Assembly (NCBI GenBank): GCA_026214975.1
Contig: CM047808.1
Location: 66,242,583 to 66,306,582 of the forward strand
DNA from: Gentiana macrophylla
Lineage: Eukaryota > Streptophyta > Magnoliopsida > Gentianales > Gentianaceae
Length of the DNA stretch: 64,000 bases
Direction of reading: 5' to 3'
The notes under the pieces are model-generated. The model was not told the origin of the DNA. It did not search any database and saw nothing but the letters and a program-made list of their open reading frames with translations. The translations under genes and the position numbers were made by a program. Positions 1 to 10,636 of the stretch are shown here, piece by piece (the first letter of the stretch is position 1; each line of letters opens with the position of its first letter).

Positions 1-388
1 ACCAGGCATTGTGTCTGACTCGTCTAGCCTTAATTGCTTTTGCTTGACTGAATTTACGAAGCGTCCGGATACTTCTTACAAAAGAGACAAAATAAAACAA
101 AGGTTAGCAACTCCTGCCTCAGTTGGGTATGAACCCAACTGTTGCGGACCTACTAACTAAAATCAACTGGGATACACACAGAATAACATGGACTGTCATA
201 ATTCGATTTTCTGGGTCTCGGTAAACCGGAGATAACCCTCGGTAAACCGGGCCAAGAATTTCTTATTCTGGCAGTTATACAGTGAAGGTTTGATCCAGAA
301 CGACTCATGACTCAAAAAGAAAATAAATTTAAATAGAAAACGACTTCTTTATCAGGATTAAAATGTTTATCCTCAAAATTGACCATTG
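1..388 (-). mobile_element. Athila-like Gypsy element, start of internal region, cut by window edge
   Basis: This is the untranslated leader just inside the 5' LTR of a minus-strand element that continues beyond the left edge. The assignment rests on the adjoining primer site and LTR. No coding region is visible. It contains two close copies of the motif ctcggtaaaccgg (about 215-255), which also occurs in the neighbouring LTR, linking the two parts. Confidence 0.6.
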
Positions 389-406
389 TCCCCGGCAACG
401 GTGCCA
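389..406 (-). promoter_or_regulatory. Primer-binding site, tRNA-Asp type
   Basis: On the minus strand the sequence reads TGGCACCGTTGCCGGGGA, one base from the TGGCGCCGTTGCCGGGGA site characteristic of Athila/Tat-type Gypsy elements. It lies 16 bases inside the LTR end at 423. This fixes the element's orientation as minus strand. Confidence 0.8.
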
Positions 407-1060
407 GAAAATCTTGATCGCGTGTTAGTCACTAACGTGGATATTACTAGCAAGAATACTAGGTACATCGTAGTATAGTAAGTGCGAGTCATGGTCGATC
501 CCACAGAGACAATGCAACTCTAATTATAAACTATTATAATCTATTTAAGGAGCCACATACAGATGATCATTGACCAACAATAAACATGAAAGAAACTTGG
601 TATTTCTCCCCCTCTTCCCACCTATCTACTAACTTGGATTAGATCATCCTTATATTTACTTCCCTACATAATTTCCTTAAATTAATCAAGTGAGCTTTTA
701 ACTTAGTTTTAAGCTACGGGTGCAACTCTTAACCCTATCTACTATGACCTTGGTAGTAGACAATCTATATGCAAGCTACCCACCTTAATTGGTCAGTAAT
801 AGCCCATACACATAAAGAACTAGAATTTCCGATATTGAGCGCTAACTCATACCATTAACCCACCTAGACAGCTGTCGACACTGATCAGCACGTTCCTATG
901 GTCCATCAAGACTATGTCCAAAATGACACTTCACCATTCTTATTTCTTGTTAATTTTACGATTACAGTAAGCAGATTGGCCATATCTAACCTATTATTAA
1001 TTAAACATGTCGATAAACGTAGCTTTAGTGAATCCTCCAGATTAAGTTTCCTAAATATTG

Positions 1061-1097
1061 CCTCAGTAAACCGGTATAGACCGCCGGTTTACTGAGG
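1061..1097. repeat. Perfect 14-bp inverted repeat (hairpin) in the LTR
   Basis: CCTCAGTAAACCGG (1061-1074) is followed after 9 bases by its exact reverse complement (1084-1097). Variants of the same GTAAACCGG core occur at about 215-255 in the leader and at about 1509-1522 in the LTR. Confidence 0.8.
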
Positions 1098-1417
1098 TCA
1101 TTTTTCTTAATTAGGGATCTACATTGCTCAAATACGATTAATCAAAGTATATCATGAGGTCGTTACACATGCAGATTAACTAAAACACATAAATACGAAC
1201 ATATCTACCACATTGAAGACAAAAAGGAACTTTCAAAGCTTTATAGCTTCAACAATGGAGATCTAGCTCGATCTACTCAAGCTATAGATGGTAGGGAAAG
1301 GGAGAAAACCATAAATAACTCCTCAAAGCTTGGAATACTTTTTTCATCCAATTGTATAATGTATATAATAGAATATGCAAAACTTATGAAGAACTATGGA
1401 ATAATCAGTTGGTGTGG

Positions 1418-1427
1418 CCTTATATAG
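1418..1427 (-). promoter_or_regulatory. LTR TATA box
   Basis: The minus strand reads CTATATAAGG within the Athila-like LTR, a good TATA box for the LTR promoter. The position inside the LTR is appropriate; activity is not shown. Confidence 0.5.
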
Positions 1428-1833
1428 ATACAATGACCGACTTATGACTCTAAGATACCATAACCGACCTAGTAGATGCGGCAGAATCGATTTCGTGTTC
1501 CTCAATGTCCTCGGTTTACCGGACCTAGACTTCTTCTTGGAATTTAATTACTCGGCCCAACATGCTCCTTTTTGTCCTCTAATGCTCCAGATTTGGTACA
1601 TCCTATAAAACACATAAAACGAGACAAAACAGTACCAAATCTCTGGGATAATTACATAGATGCAGAATTACGATCATGGGAATACACACATAGCATTTAA
1701 CACATATTCCACATAATAACGAGCCTATCTATCATCTCTTGAGCAGAGTTCAGGGTAAATAATGGTATCATTATTGGTACCATTTAGAGCATTATCACAA
1801 CTCAGGTGAACGAATCACTTTCTTCTTCTTGTC

Positions 1834-3236
1834 CTACAACACACACTTGCTAGCATAAAAGACAACTGCACCTTTTGTATGTTTAAAAAAAGATGGTAAA
1901 TATAAAATGATATATTTTAAAACAAAGAATGCAAAAAACATCATGTAGGACCAGCTGAGGGTTGACCCTTCCTTGTTAAGTATGTGTGACAAAAACATGT
2001 TTCCGTTAGGTAATCCCATTTTTATACCAGATGAAGGTTTTGGGTTACTTAACGGAACTAATGATCCTACAATATGATCTGTGGCACCAGAGTCCAAGAT
2101 CCATTGTATAGATCTTACTAAAATTAAATCACATGTCCTTGTTGCAGGTGAGTAGTGTGAAACAATCTCATCAGGTTGTCCAAAGGCAAATCCGGCATGT
2201 CTAGGAGGATCAAAACTCAGTAGATCCATCAACTTGTCAGGTTTCCGTGCATTAATATTTGGAACCCCCGATCCAGCAGACCTATTTTGGGCATGATCTT
2301 CTTCTTATGATTGTTCTTCCTCTACCAAATTAGCCCTTTTTGACTTGAAACCAGGAGGATAACCATGTTTCTGGTAACAAGTCTCTTCAGTATGACCATT
2401 TAATCCAAACAAACTAAATTGAACCTTATTGAGATTCATAGGTTTGGGATTTGTAGCAGATGCAGAGTTAGGTCTGCCGGCTGTTTGATTTTGTCCCTGT
2501 CCACTTTTCTATGACAAGAGAACCATAGAATCTTGATTCTTGGCCCTATTAGCGACATATAACTTATGTCTTTCAAATTTAATGGACATTGCAAAGGCAT
2601 CATGAATTTTTGGGAAAGGCACCATCAACATTGCCTGTGAAACCATTGGCTCAAAATCATCCCTTAAGCCTTTTAGGAATTTCATGACATGTTCAACCTT
2701 CATATGATTCATTAGTGTGCTGATTGCATTGTAGTGACATTGAGGGTCACAAGAACAAACTGACACAAGCCTGATAGACTTGATTTCTTCCTACATAACC
2801 ATAAATTTTGTGAAATATTGATTGACAAAATCAGTACCTTGCTTCAGCAGATGCATCTCTTCAAGAAGTTATGAAAGCCTCAAGGCATCAACATTAGAGA
2901 ATCTAGATGCAAGATTCTTCCAAACGGCATGTGCACTATGGAAGTACATCAAAATCTGTGCAATGGTGTTCTCTACAGAATTCAAGATCCATGTTTTCAC
3001 CATTGTAACACATTGTCTACAAGCTTGGAATTCTGCTGAATCTGCTTATGGCGTTTTGATAGTGCCATCTATGAAGCCAATTTTATTCTTGGTAATCAAC
3101 ACCCTCTCTATTGACATTTCCATGGATTATAGATGTTTCCATCTATCAATGGGTGAACAAGAACCAGAGACAGATTCTCATTAGGATGAACGTAAAATGG
3201 ATTGGAGGGACTAATTTCTTGTTTCATTGCTGCCAT
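1834..3236 (-). pseudogene. Copia gag-protease remnant
   Basis: The start ATG is at 3236 on the minus strand. The N-terminus has the NPFYVHPNENLSLVLV signature of the Copia-like gag N-terminal domain; further on is VMKFLKGLRDDFEP (within 2509-2766), typical of the gag_pre capsid-like region. A degraded zinc knuckle region reads GHTEETCYQKHGYPPGF (about 2340-2420). The protease carries WILDSGATDH (about 2135-2060) with an intact Asp-Ser-Gly active site. Several in-frame stops and frame changes separate the pieces, so no full polyprotein can be made. The role in the family is capsid formation and polyprotein cleavage in cytoplasmic virus-like particles. Confidence 0.8.
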
Positions 3237-3586
3237 GGCTACCAAGACTCCAGAATTTGTCATAAATAGCTATACTGATTCGGTATACTCTAAAGACGCA
3301 CTCGGTACAATATTGACGATCTCACAAAATATAAGTTTCAGTGAATTTCCATTTACTGATCTCATCTTTTATGGAATCGATCCCCCTTGACTGTACAAGA
3401 ATATGTGGAGCTCGGCATGTAATCATGAAAGTGGAAAAATGATAAAGAAATGATCACAAAACTCAAGAATAACGATCACATTTTACTCTCCAGAAACTGA
3501 AATCACTAAGAAGATGAAGAACACTCTCAAGATTCTTCAATGATTAATGAAAACGCAAGAAAGCATTCAGAAATTCTCAAATTTCT

Positions 3587-3598
3587 GCTCTGATACCA
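3587..3598 (-). promoter_or_regulatory. tRNA-Met primer-binding site of the truncated Copia element
   Basis: The minus strand reads TGGTATCAGAGC, the standard Copia primer site complementary to initiator tRNA-Met, directly adjoining the LTR end at 3599. Confidence 0.85.
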
Positions 3599-3922
3599 TG
3601 ATGAAGTTTATAGAATTATAAACTAAATGTAAAATGCATAATTATTATTGATGAACTAAAAATACAAGTTGGATTATAATATGGCTGATCATGAGGTATT
3701 TATAACATCATTCACCACATGAATCAGTTAGGAGCAAGTTACAAGCGGTTAAAACAAACTATAACTGAATAACCGGTTTTTACATCATACTACACTAGAT
3801 TACTCAGTAGGATGATGTGTCATACTATCAGTAGGCTGCTGTGTCTTCATACCATCAGCAGAGTGTATCACCTGACTGCACTCAGCATTCCCTTCAGCCT
3901 CTATACTGTAACATCTTCAGCA
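3599..3922 (-). repeat. 5' LTR of the truncated Copia element
   Basis: This 324-bp LTR is bounded by tgatgaag (3599) and cttcagca (3915-3922), near-perfect inverted ends. A TATA box (TATAAATA on the minus strand) lies at 3697-3704. The last 150 bases are rich in tcagyag motifs. Confidence 0.75.
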
Positions 3923-5514
3923 ACGTTTGGTTATCTTGTTTAATCCACGTATACATAGAATTGGCTAATATGATTATCCGTTTTCATATATTAATACGAA
4001 TGAACTAAAAGTTGAAGTATTAGTTAGGACATTGATAATCGGTCGCCTGGGAGGTGTGCTAGCCCGTCTACGGTGGCTTCCTGGATGAGGAATACGGTTT
4101 ATACCGGCATCCCTAGTTTAATATACATGTCTATTATATGAAGTTCTAGCTTGTAATCAGAAGAAACATAATTAGACATAGGGGCCTACTCTCCGTCCAC
4201 AACGTAGAACCACATTAGAGGATGACTCCCGTAGCCATAATAATAAATACGAATTGGATTAATAATTTCCTTGTGTGTTGTTTGATTATAAGATAGTTAA
4301 TTCAAAACAATAATATGATGATTAAGGATGTTAATTATTCTTATTTACATTTTATGTCCTTAAGTTGTTCTTAGACCATTATTTGTTCTCAACATGAAAA
4401 GCTAGTTTATCGCATGTTTAAATAATTTATGGTTCTTTGTGGAATCGACTTTGATTTGCCTTACTATACTACAATTGACATAGTACTCTTGCTACTATAA
4501 GCGACTAAACGCACTCATCCGCTAACTAGGCTCACAAAGGCCAACTAGGTCAACAACAAAGACACCCAACACTTACACAATATAAATATAGGAAATAATG
4601 TTGGAGTAAGGTTTGAACACAAGACCTTTCGCTCTGATAAAGATAATTAACATTTTACACACTTTAACAAGTATTGAACAATCAATGCCGGCTCAATTAT
4701 TTCTTTGGAATTATACAAGTCTTAAAATAACTTGTTCTAATCATAAAACTTGTTTTTCTTGGATTATAATTTTTTTTTAGACGACTCTATTTCTTTTGTG
4801 TCTTTTTTTTTCATTTATAAACAAACTGGGTTGTCGACCAAGAAATGGAGAAAAAATATATATAAGCAACGTTATTGATTGCATGGTGGCTACCAGACAT
4901 GAGATATTGAGAATATGGTTTGTGTGTGGATCTTAGATATTTTAAAAGTGCAATATTCGTTTCTTGTATCTTTCGAGGGGATGAATCAATGAATAAATAT
5001 ATTTATACTTGTGATTAAGAGGAATATTTGAGATTTCGGCATAATGGATGAAGTCACTATGAAAGCCTCGCAGTATGCTCCCAAAATGACTCTAATGGAT
5101 CATAGAGGACGGAAGTGGACCGTTACATTCCCCTGACACTAGGTGTTCAGGGTTAGTTGGGTAGGGTGTAGGTGTGGCAGTGTGTCTTTGAAAAGTTTTA
5201 TAATATTTATTTTAGCGCTCGGGGTTGGTGGACGTTCCACAAGAAAATGATTTTTTTGACAGGAAAAAAGTTTCGTGTTGGATAGGGGTCAGGGCGGTGT
5301 GAGGGCGGTGTGAGGAGGTGCACGATAAACATATAATATTTATAATAACTTTTTCTACCGTAAAATGTGTCTTTTGATATGTGTCTTATAATACTTATAT
5401 TTTTCATAATAACTTTATTTTTAACTATAAAATGTGTCTTTTAATGTGTCTTATGATACTTATTGTGGCATAATGTCTTTTTCCAAATGGTTTATTGGAC
5501 TCAATAAATTAATA
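3923..5514. other. Gene-free spacer
   Basis: I see no coding region here: only short open frames without recognisable motifs. Two faint traces are present. One is an LTR end-like segment at about 4425-4520, listed separately. The other is a segment around 4610-4645 (ggtttgaacacaagacc) resembling a tRNA-derived B-box on the minus strand, too little to call a SINE. Confidence 0.4.
4425..4520 (+). repeat. Possible remnant of an Athila-type LTR 3' end
   Basis: The segment around ttctttgtggaatcgact, followed by ttactatactac and a cttgctac motif, has the same layout as the LTR end at 423-540 read on the minus strand (tgtgggatcgacc, then ttactatactacgatg, then cttgctag). No PBS follows, so it is a short decayed remnant. 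The assignment rests on motif order only. Confidence 0.35.
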
Positions 5515-5955
5515 TATTCAATATTTGACACAACTTTCTGATGATCGTGCAATAGTCTTTAAACTCATGAATTAACTTTATTCTCTTTATATTCATAAAA
5601 TTTTATCTTAAGTATTAGTAGAGAGTAATTAATTCAATTTAAGAGATTAGTAAGACCATGCCCTTTTTTGAAAAATGTTGTTGAAGATATTATTGATACA
5701 CAAGAATCAAAACATTAATCACGCAAATATTTAATAACTGTCACATCTTTCTGATAATCGTGCAATAGTCTTTAAACTCATGAATTATTTTTATTCTAAT
5801 TATATTTTTAAAATTTTATCTCAAGTATTCGTAGAGAGTAATTAATTCAAATTTAAGAGATTAGTAAGACCATGCTCTTTTCTTAAATATATTGTTGAAC
5901 ATATTATTGATACGCAAGAATCATAACAATAATCACGCAAAATTTTTAAACTAAT
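5515..5955 (+). repeat. Imperfect tandem repeat, 214-bp period, about two copies
   Basis: TGTTGAAGATATTATTGAT at 5679 recurs as TGTTGAACATATTATTGAT at 5893, 214 bases later. The preceding segment with tcgtgcaatagtctttaaac at about 5545 recurs at about 5759. Copies differ by scattered substitutions. The unit belongs to the LTR-like sequence described in the next entry. Confidence 0.8.
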
Positions 5956-6290
5956 CTGTATTTATGTCTTTCACATTATGTATTTTACCCATATATTTTT
6001 ACCATTGTACTATAGTCATATCAATGAAATCAATTTCCTATTTCACTATTAAGGTATCATTTTTACCATCGTACTCTAGTCATTTTTTTTATTCAGCTAT
6101 AAATACTTTTTTTTGGGTCTCAAATCATCTCAAAGATAATATTACCCCCAAATATTTCTTCCTCTCTATCGCTTCTATTTCCATGACTCTTCAAAAAATT
6201 CAGTCATCCATTGCAGATTCGAACAATAGCAGGTTGATGTAAAGTAGTTGTTGACGATTGGTGTGGAGAAGGTTGTTGCATGCACCATGT
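5679..6290 (+). repeat. LTR-like sequence with TATA box, host site of Sire-1
   Basis: It begins TGTTGAAGATATT, the form of many Copia LTR starts, and holds a TATA box (TATAAATA, 6098-6105) with a T-rich region after it. The start sequence recurs at 63941 on the far side of the nested cluster, preceded there by a purine/G-rich tract. I therefore infer that Sire-1 inserted between the two LTRs of a short Copia-like element. No primer site was found, so this is not certain. The right end of the LTR is not defined. Confidence 0.45.
6098..6105 (+). promoter_or_regulatory. TATA box of LTR-like sequence
   Basis: TATAAATA sits within the LTR-like sequence that flanks Sire-1. No transcription evidence. 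Confidence 0.45.
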
Positions 6291-7924
6291 TGTTAGACAT
6301 ATTTTAGTTTTAATGATGAGTGCCAGACTAGCTGTTATAGAGCAAAGGGAAAAAGATGTCTAGATTGAATGTATAGGTTTACTAGAGTTAGATCTATGTA
6401 TAGGTTTGATAAAAAAAGCACTGTAAAGAGGTCAGCTGACTTGATCAGCAGACAAGTCTAGGTCAGTAGAGTGTCTAGGACCTGCTGATAGATGAAGGCT
6501 GATGGTTCAAACTCAGTAATGAAGGCTAAGGGATCAAACATAGTATTTAAAGTCAATGATATGGGATCAGAATTTAGGGAAGTCTGTGATGACCTAAACT
6601 GATCACATATACCTTGTGTTGAAGGTCTAAGTTCTATAAAAGTTAAGTGGTGATTGGTTATGGTTAAAATGATGTACTCTAACTTCATTAAAAAAAATTA
6701 GATGAGAAGCAGTCAGCTGATGTGTTTATAAAACACAACAGACTAAAAGTCAGCTGACCATATGTGGACATCAGCAGACCTATGCAACATGTGTATGCTG
6801 AATGTAAAAGTCAAATTCATCCAAGTTTTTCTGAAATATTAAATGGATAAGGAAGAATTACAAGCCTTGGATTAATTAGTCAATCAATGGCCAAGATGAA
6901 AGGGACGTTGTAGGAATTTCAGAGCCATATCAAATGGAATTAAATCATTGGTTGACAGACTAGACTATCAGAAAAACATTGACAATGTCAGTAAGGTACA
7001 TCAGAGGGATTTTCAAGAATATTCAGATTATCCTGTAATGGTTGTATTTGAAATTCAAATTCAAATCACAGGATCTACACCTATAAATAGAGGACTCCTA
7101 AAGCAACTATGTTTTTGAGCATGAAATTGATCAAAGGGCAATCTTACCCGGTTGATACTATTTGATCTTTAATTTAATGACCAAGGATTTTCTTCAAGTG
7201 TTTCTGCAATCAAGTTACATTTAGTAGACACATTTGAAGACTACAAGCTGCTAATCTTTTCATCCTAATAGGAAGCTTACTGAAAGTTGAATCACTTTCT
7301 TGATTCAAACCCTTCTTTTTCAAGAAGAACCTAAAGACAGAGAAGCACTGCTGAAGTGTCATGGACTGTTGTGCTTTGTGGTGGAGCAGGTGAAGAGGCA
7401 ATCCTACCATTCAAAGACCATTGGAATACTTAGGAGCATCAATCCTACATGTTTTTATTGATCAGTATGTGAAGCCATAGTCATTGGTCAAGGACAAACA
7501 GTTTAGGGATTTTTTTAACAGCCACTTCAGAAGTCTCTAGTGAATTTCCTCCAACATCACAGGAGAAGAGTGGACTGATAGGATTACACCACCTGGAACC
7601 ACTATAAATATTGGCTACTTAATTTACAGCATTTACATTATCTGCATACTTATCACATAAATCCCCCGAACTAGCTACCGAATCAAACTACTTGCACTAA
7701 TGAGTATCCAATACGTAGTATCATCTTTTAAACAACAAGTAACAAGGCTTAATCTAAAATATTCCGCTACAATAAATTCAATAGCTTTAATAGTCAGCGG
7801 ACTGCTGAAGGTCTGCATACTATTAAACCCTGCTGAGTTTGTCAACTCCAAAAAGTTTTAAGTGTTAAGTTTAATCACCCCCCTCCCCTCTAAACTTAAC
7901 CAAAGCCGTTTCAAGGGACCAACA
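6291..7924 (+). repeat. 5' LTR of Sire-1
   Basis: This 1634-bp LTR starts TGTTAG and ends ACCAACA, next to the primer site. It holds a canonical TATA box at 7081-7090. Short direct motifs of the tcagcaga type are frequent. The matching 3' LTR (63170-63863) lacks about 960 bp corresponding to roughly 6427-7386. Confidence 0.9.
7081..7090 (+). promoter_or_regulatory. TATA box of Sire-1 5' LTR
   Basis: CTATAAATAG is a canonical plant TATA box. It would start the genomic RNA within the LTR. The 3' LTR has lost this segment. Confidence 0.6.
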
Positions 7925-7926
7925 AT

Positions 7927-7938
7927 TGGTATCAGAGT
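7927..7938 (+). promoter_or_regulatory. tRNA-Met primer-binding site of Sire-1
   Basis: TGGTATCAGAGT differs only in its last base from the standard TGGTATCAGAGC. It lies two bases after the LTR end. Confidence 0.85.
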
Positions 7939-8014
7939 AGAGCTTCTATTCTGAAGTAATCCTACTTATTGTGCTTGTGAAAAATATTTGAAAACTTTTT
8001 CAAGTTTCTGGATC

Positions 8015-10622
8015 ATGGATAACAACCAGTATGCTAGGACAATGTTGATGTGCTCTCTAGATCATTTTGATGAGTATAAGTGTCGTATGCAGGATTATCT
8101 AGCTGCAACTCATGATGAGATGATGGATGTGCTGATTGGTGGACCACTAGAGATCATTAAATTCATAACTGTGGATGGTCTAAACCAAACTATCCCCAGC
8201 GAAAAAGTGAATGGGGTGCTAAAGATAGAAAAAGGGCAAACCTGAATGATATTGCTATTGACATTATCTATAGAACTTGAGATATCAATATGTACATGAA
8301 GGTGAAAGATTGCAAAAGCGCAAAGAACTATGGGTATGATTGCAACTTATCTGTGAAGGCACTGATGCAATCAAAAAGAACAAGATCAGTGTGGCCAAAC
8401 AAATGTTTCAAGAGTTCAAGTTGAAATCAAATGAAACCATTGAACAGATGGAATCTAGGTACAATGCAATTTTGGATGAACTCGCCTTGCTGAATGTTGT
8501 TTTTACAAGAGAAGAGATTAACAGCAGGATTCTCAAAGATCTAACTACAAAAGAAGTCTCGGAAATGAAGGTCACTGCAATGGAAGAGTCTAGAAGTCTA
8601 CATGTGGAAGATACCTTCAAATTGTTCTCTGATCATAAAGCCTATGAATTCAGCAAGGACCTTGTTGCAAATACTGAAAAGGAAGTAACAAAAACAAAAA
8701 CATTAGCTGCTGCACATAAAGAAGAATCATTAAATGTATAAGATGATGTGCTAAATGAAATGCAAGAGCAAATAGACCTGCTGACTAAAATAATCAGAAT
8801 GATGAAATCTAGAAAAGCATCTCCAAGGAATTCTGGCAAGAAAACAACTGAGAAGAAATATGAATCAAAGAAGGATCATGTTTTTTTGTGCTTCAATTGC
8901 AAAAAAAAACCATAACACTTCAAACCTGGTTGTCCTGATTTGAAACAAAAGAAGGATCCTAACTATCTATTCTTTAACTGCAAGAAGCCTTGACATTTTT
9001 GACTTGACTGTCTAAATCTGCTGAACAACAAGGGTCAGCAGAGGAAATCTGGTAGAAAAGCATTGATTGCTCATGATGAATTTGGCTTTGAAGTGTAATC
9101 AGAGAAAGTTAATGAATCATTAACACTACACTTATAGCACATTTGGAAGATGATGTGCTAGATGAAATGCAAGAGCAAATAGACCTGCTGACTAAAAGAT
9201 TCAGAATGATGAAATCTGGAAAAGCATCTCCAAGGAATTCTGGCAAGAAAACAACTGAGAAGAAAGATTAATCAATGAAAGATCATGATTTTCTATGCTT
9301 CAATTGCAAGAAACCAGAATACTTCAAACCTGACTGTCCTAATTTGAAACAAAAGAAGGATTCTGACTACCTATGCTTTAATTGCAAGAAGTCTGGACAT
9401 TTTAGACCTGACTATCCAGACCTGCTGAAGAACAAGGTTCAGTAGAAGAAATCTGGTAGAAAAGCATTGGTTGCTGATGATGAATCTGGCTATGATGTGG
9501 AATCAAAAAATGGAAATGAATCAGATGACACTACTCTTATAGCACATTTGGAAGATTATGCTTTCATGGATCATATGGATGAAACTGAGGAGGTAAACAA
9601 TTCTATATCTATGAACACTCCTGCTGAAAGTGATTGTGAGGCTACTGGTGGTTCTAATCCAAAATTTTTTGATAATGAAGAACCTCTTTATTCCCTCCTT
9701 AATCAAATGAGGATAATACAATCTGGTTATGAGATTCTAAAGGCTGGAAGAGAAGAACTTCAAGCACAAATTCAAAGATTGAATGCTGAATTAAGAATTC
9801 TCAAGGGTAAGGAGAAGGATTATGAACAGAATCGGTGTAAGTCTAGTACACCAGCAATGGCAACTGAATCGGCTGCACAATCTAGTTCCACAACTGCATT
9901 TAAATCAGAGAAGCCTTATGGTGATGAAATAGGACTTGGATTTGAAACTCAACAATTTTATAAGGTTGGATCTAGTAAGGGTGCTGAACCTAGTACCATG
10001 CTGAGAATGCTTCAAAAAAGCAAAACTCAGAAATCCAAAGGGACAGCAGCATCTAACAAAAAGGGTACACCTAAAAATAGCACTGCTGGACCCTTTAGAC
10101 CTGCTGCAAAGTCTGCTGGACCACTAAAAGGGAAAAACCTGAAATATTCCAAGGATAAGAATGTTAAACCCAATAATATTAATCATTAGTGATACTTATC
10201 TCAGGGGGAAAGGCATGTTGTTCCCTACTGATGAAGATTGGAATATTCCCGCCCCTGCTGCTAGAAACAATAAGTTTAACCATAATACTAGGGCTAGACC
10301 TCAGCAGTGAAATTAGTAGATGACTCAATAGAGGCCTCAACAAAGACCACAATACACGGTTGTTCCTAACAGACAACAAACTTATGGTTATACTAATGCT
10401 TCAAACAATAGGAATCACTTGAAACAACATTTTACACCAAAAGGCCATAAACCATATGTGAATGGTACACAACCAAATGTTAGATTCTATGGATATGTAG
10501 CACACATATATGAACAAAAGTGCAACACTTTCCAAAGAAGACTTTATGGAAATTTTCCAAGGGTTGTGCTTACCACTGACCACTATGGACCCAAACAGTT
10601 TTGGGTACCTAAAACACATTAA
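8015..10622 (+). pseudogene. Sire-1 gag
   Basis: The ATG at 8015 opens MDNNQYARTMLMCSLD, matched by the Sire-2 gag start MDNNYYARTMLMCSLD. The frame breaks after about 75 codons and resumes around 8340-8741 with the capsid-like region (TIEQMESRYNAILDEL, SRSLHVEDTFKLFS). A 405-bp tandem duplication (8742-9553) carries two pairs of CCHC zinc knuckles, all with stops or lost ligands. The last open part (9467-10189) is acidic, then Lys/Ser-rich. The frame ends WVPKTH with TAA at 10620. Gag forms the particle and binds genomic RNA. Multiple stops make this copy non-coding. Confidence 0.85.
8742..9553 (+). repeat. Tandem duplication of the gag zinc-knuckle module
   Basis: Unit 1 (8742-9148) and unit 2 (9149-9553) both begin gatgatgtgct and run in parallel, with about 407 and 405 bases. 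Each holds two CCHC motifs. In unit 2 knuckle 1 reads CFNCKKPEYFKPDC (His to Tyr) and knuckle 2 CFNCKKSGHFRPDY (last Cys to Tyr). Unit 1 has stops inside both knuckles. Confidence 0.9.
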
Positions 10623-10636
10623 TTTTTTTTTTGTAG

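Larger units (their letters stand above)
423..1799 (-). repeat. 5' LTR of Athila-like Gypsy element
   Basis: On the minus strand this 1377-bp LTR starts TGTGATAATG at 1799 and ends ACTAACA at 423, next to the primer site. It contains the gtcgatcccacag motif (503-515) common in LTRs of this Gypsy branch, a TATA box and a strong hairpin at 1061-1097. The second LTR lies outside the window, so neither TSD nor age can be read. The right end abuts the truncated Copia element at 1800, which suggests that this element inserted into the Copia element and removed its left part. Confidence 0.75.
1800..3922 (-). mobile_element. Truncated Copia element (Ale/Retrofit-like): protease, gag, primer site, 5' LTR
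   Basis: On the minus strand the order is 5' LTR (3922-3599), tRNA-Met primer site (3598-3587), gag starting at 3236, CCHC region (about 2420-2340) and protease (about 2135-2000). Integrase, RT, RNase H and the 3' LTR are missing because the element ends at the Athila-like LTR at 1800. Its TSD partner is lost. The lineage call rests on the gag N-terminus and on the short 324-bp LTR. Confidence 0.75.

Noticed and set aside
5964..6242. Small host gene of 92 codons
   Set aside because: It lies in an LTR-like repeat around its TATA box; low complexity, Phe/Ser/Ile-rich, no homolog recognised.
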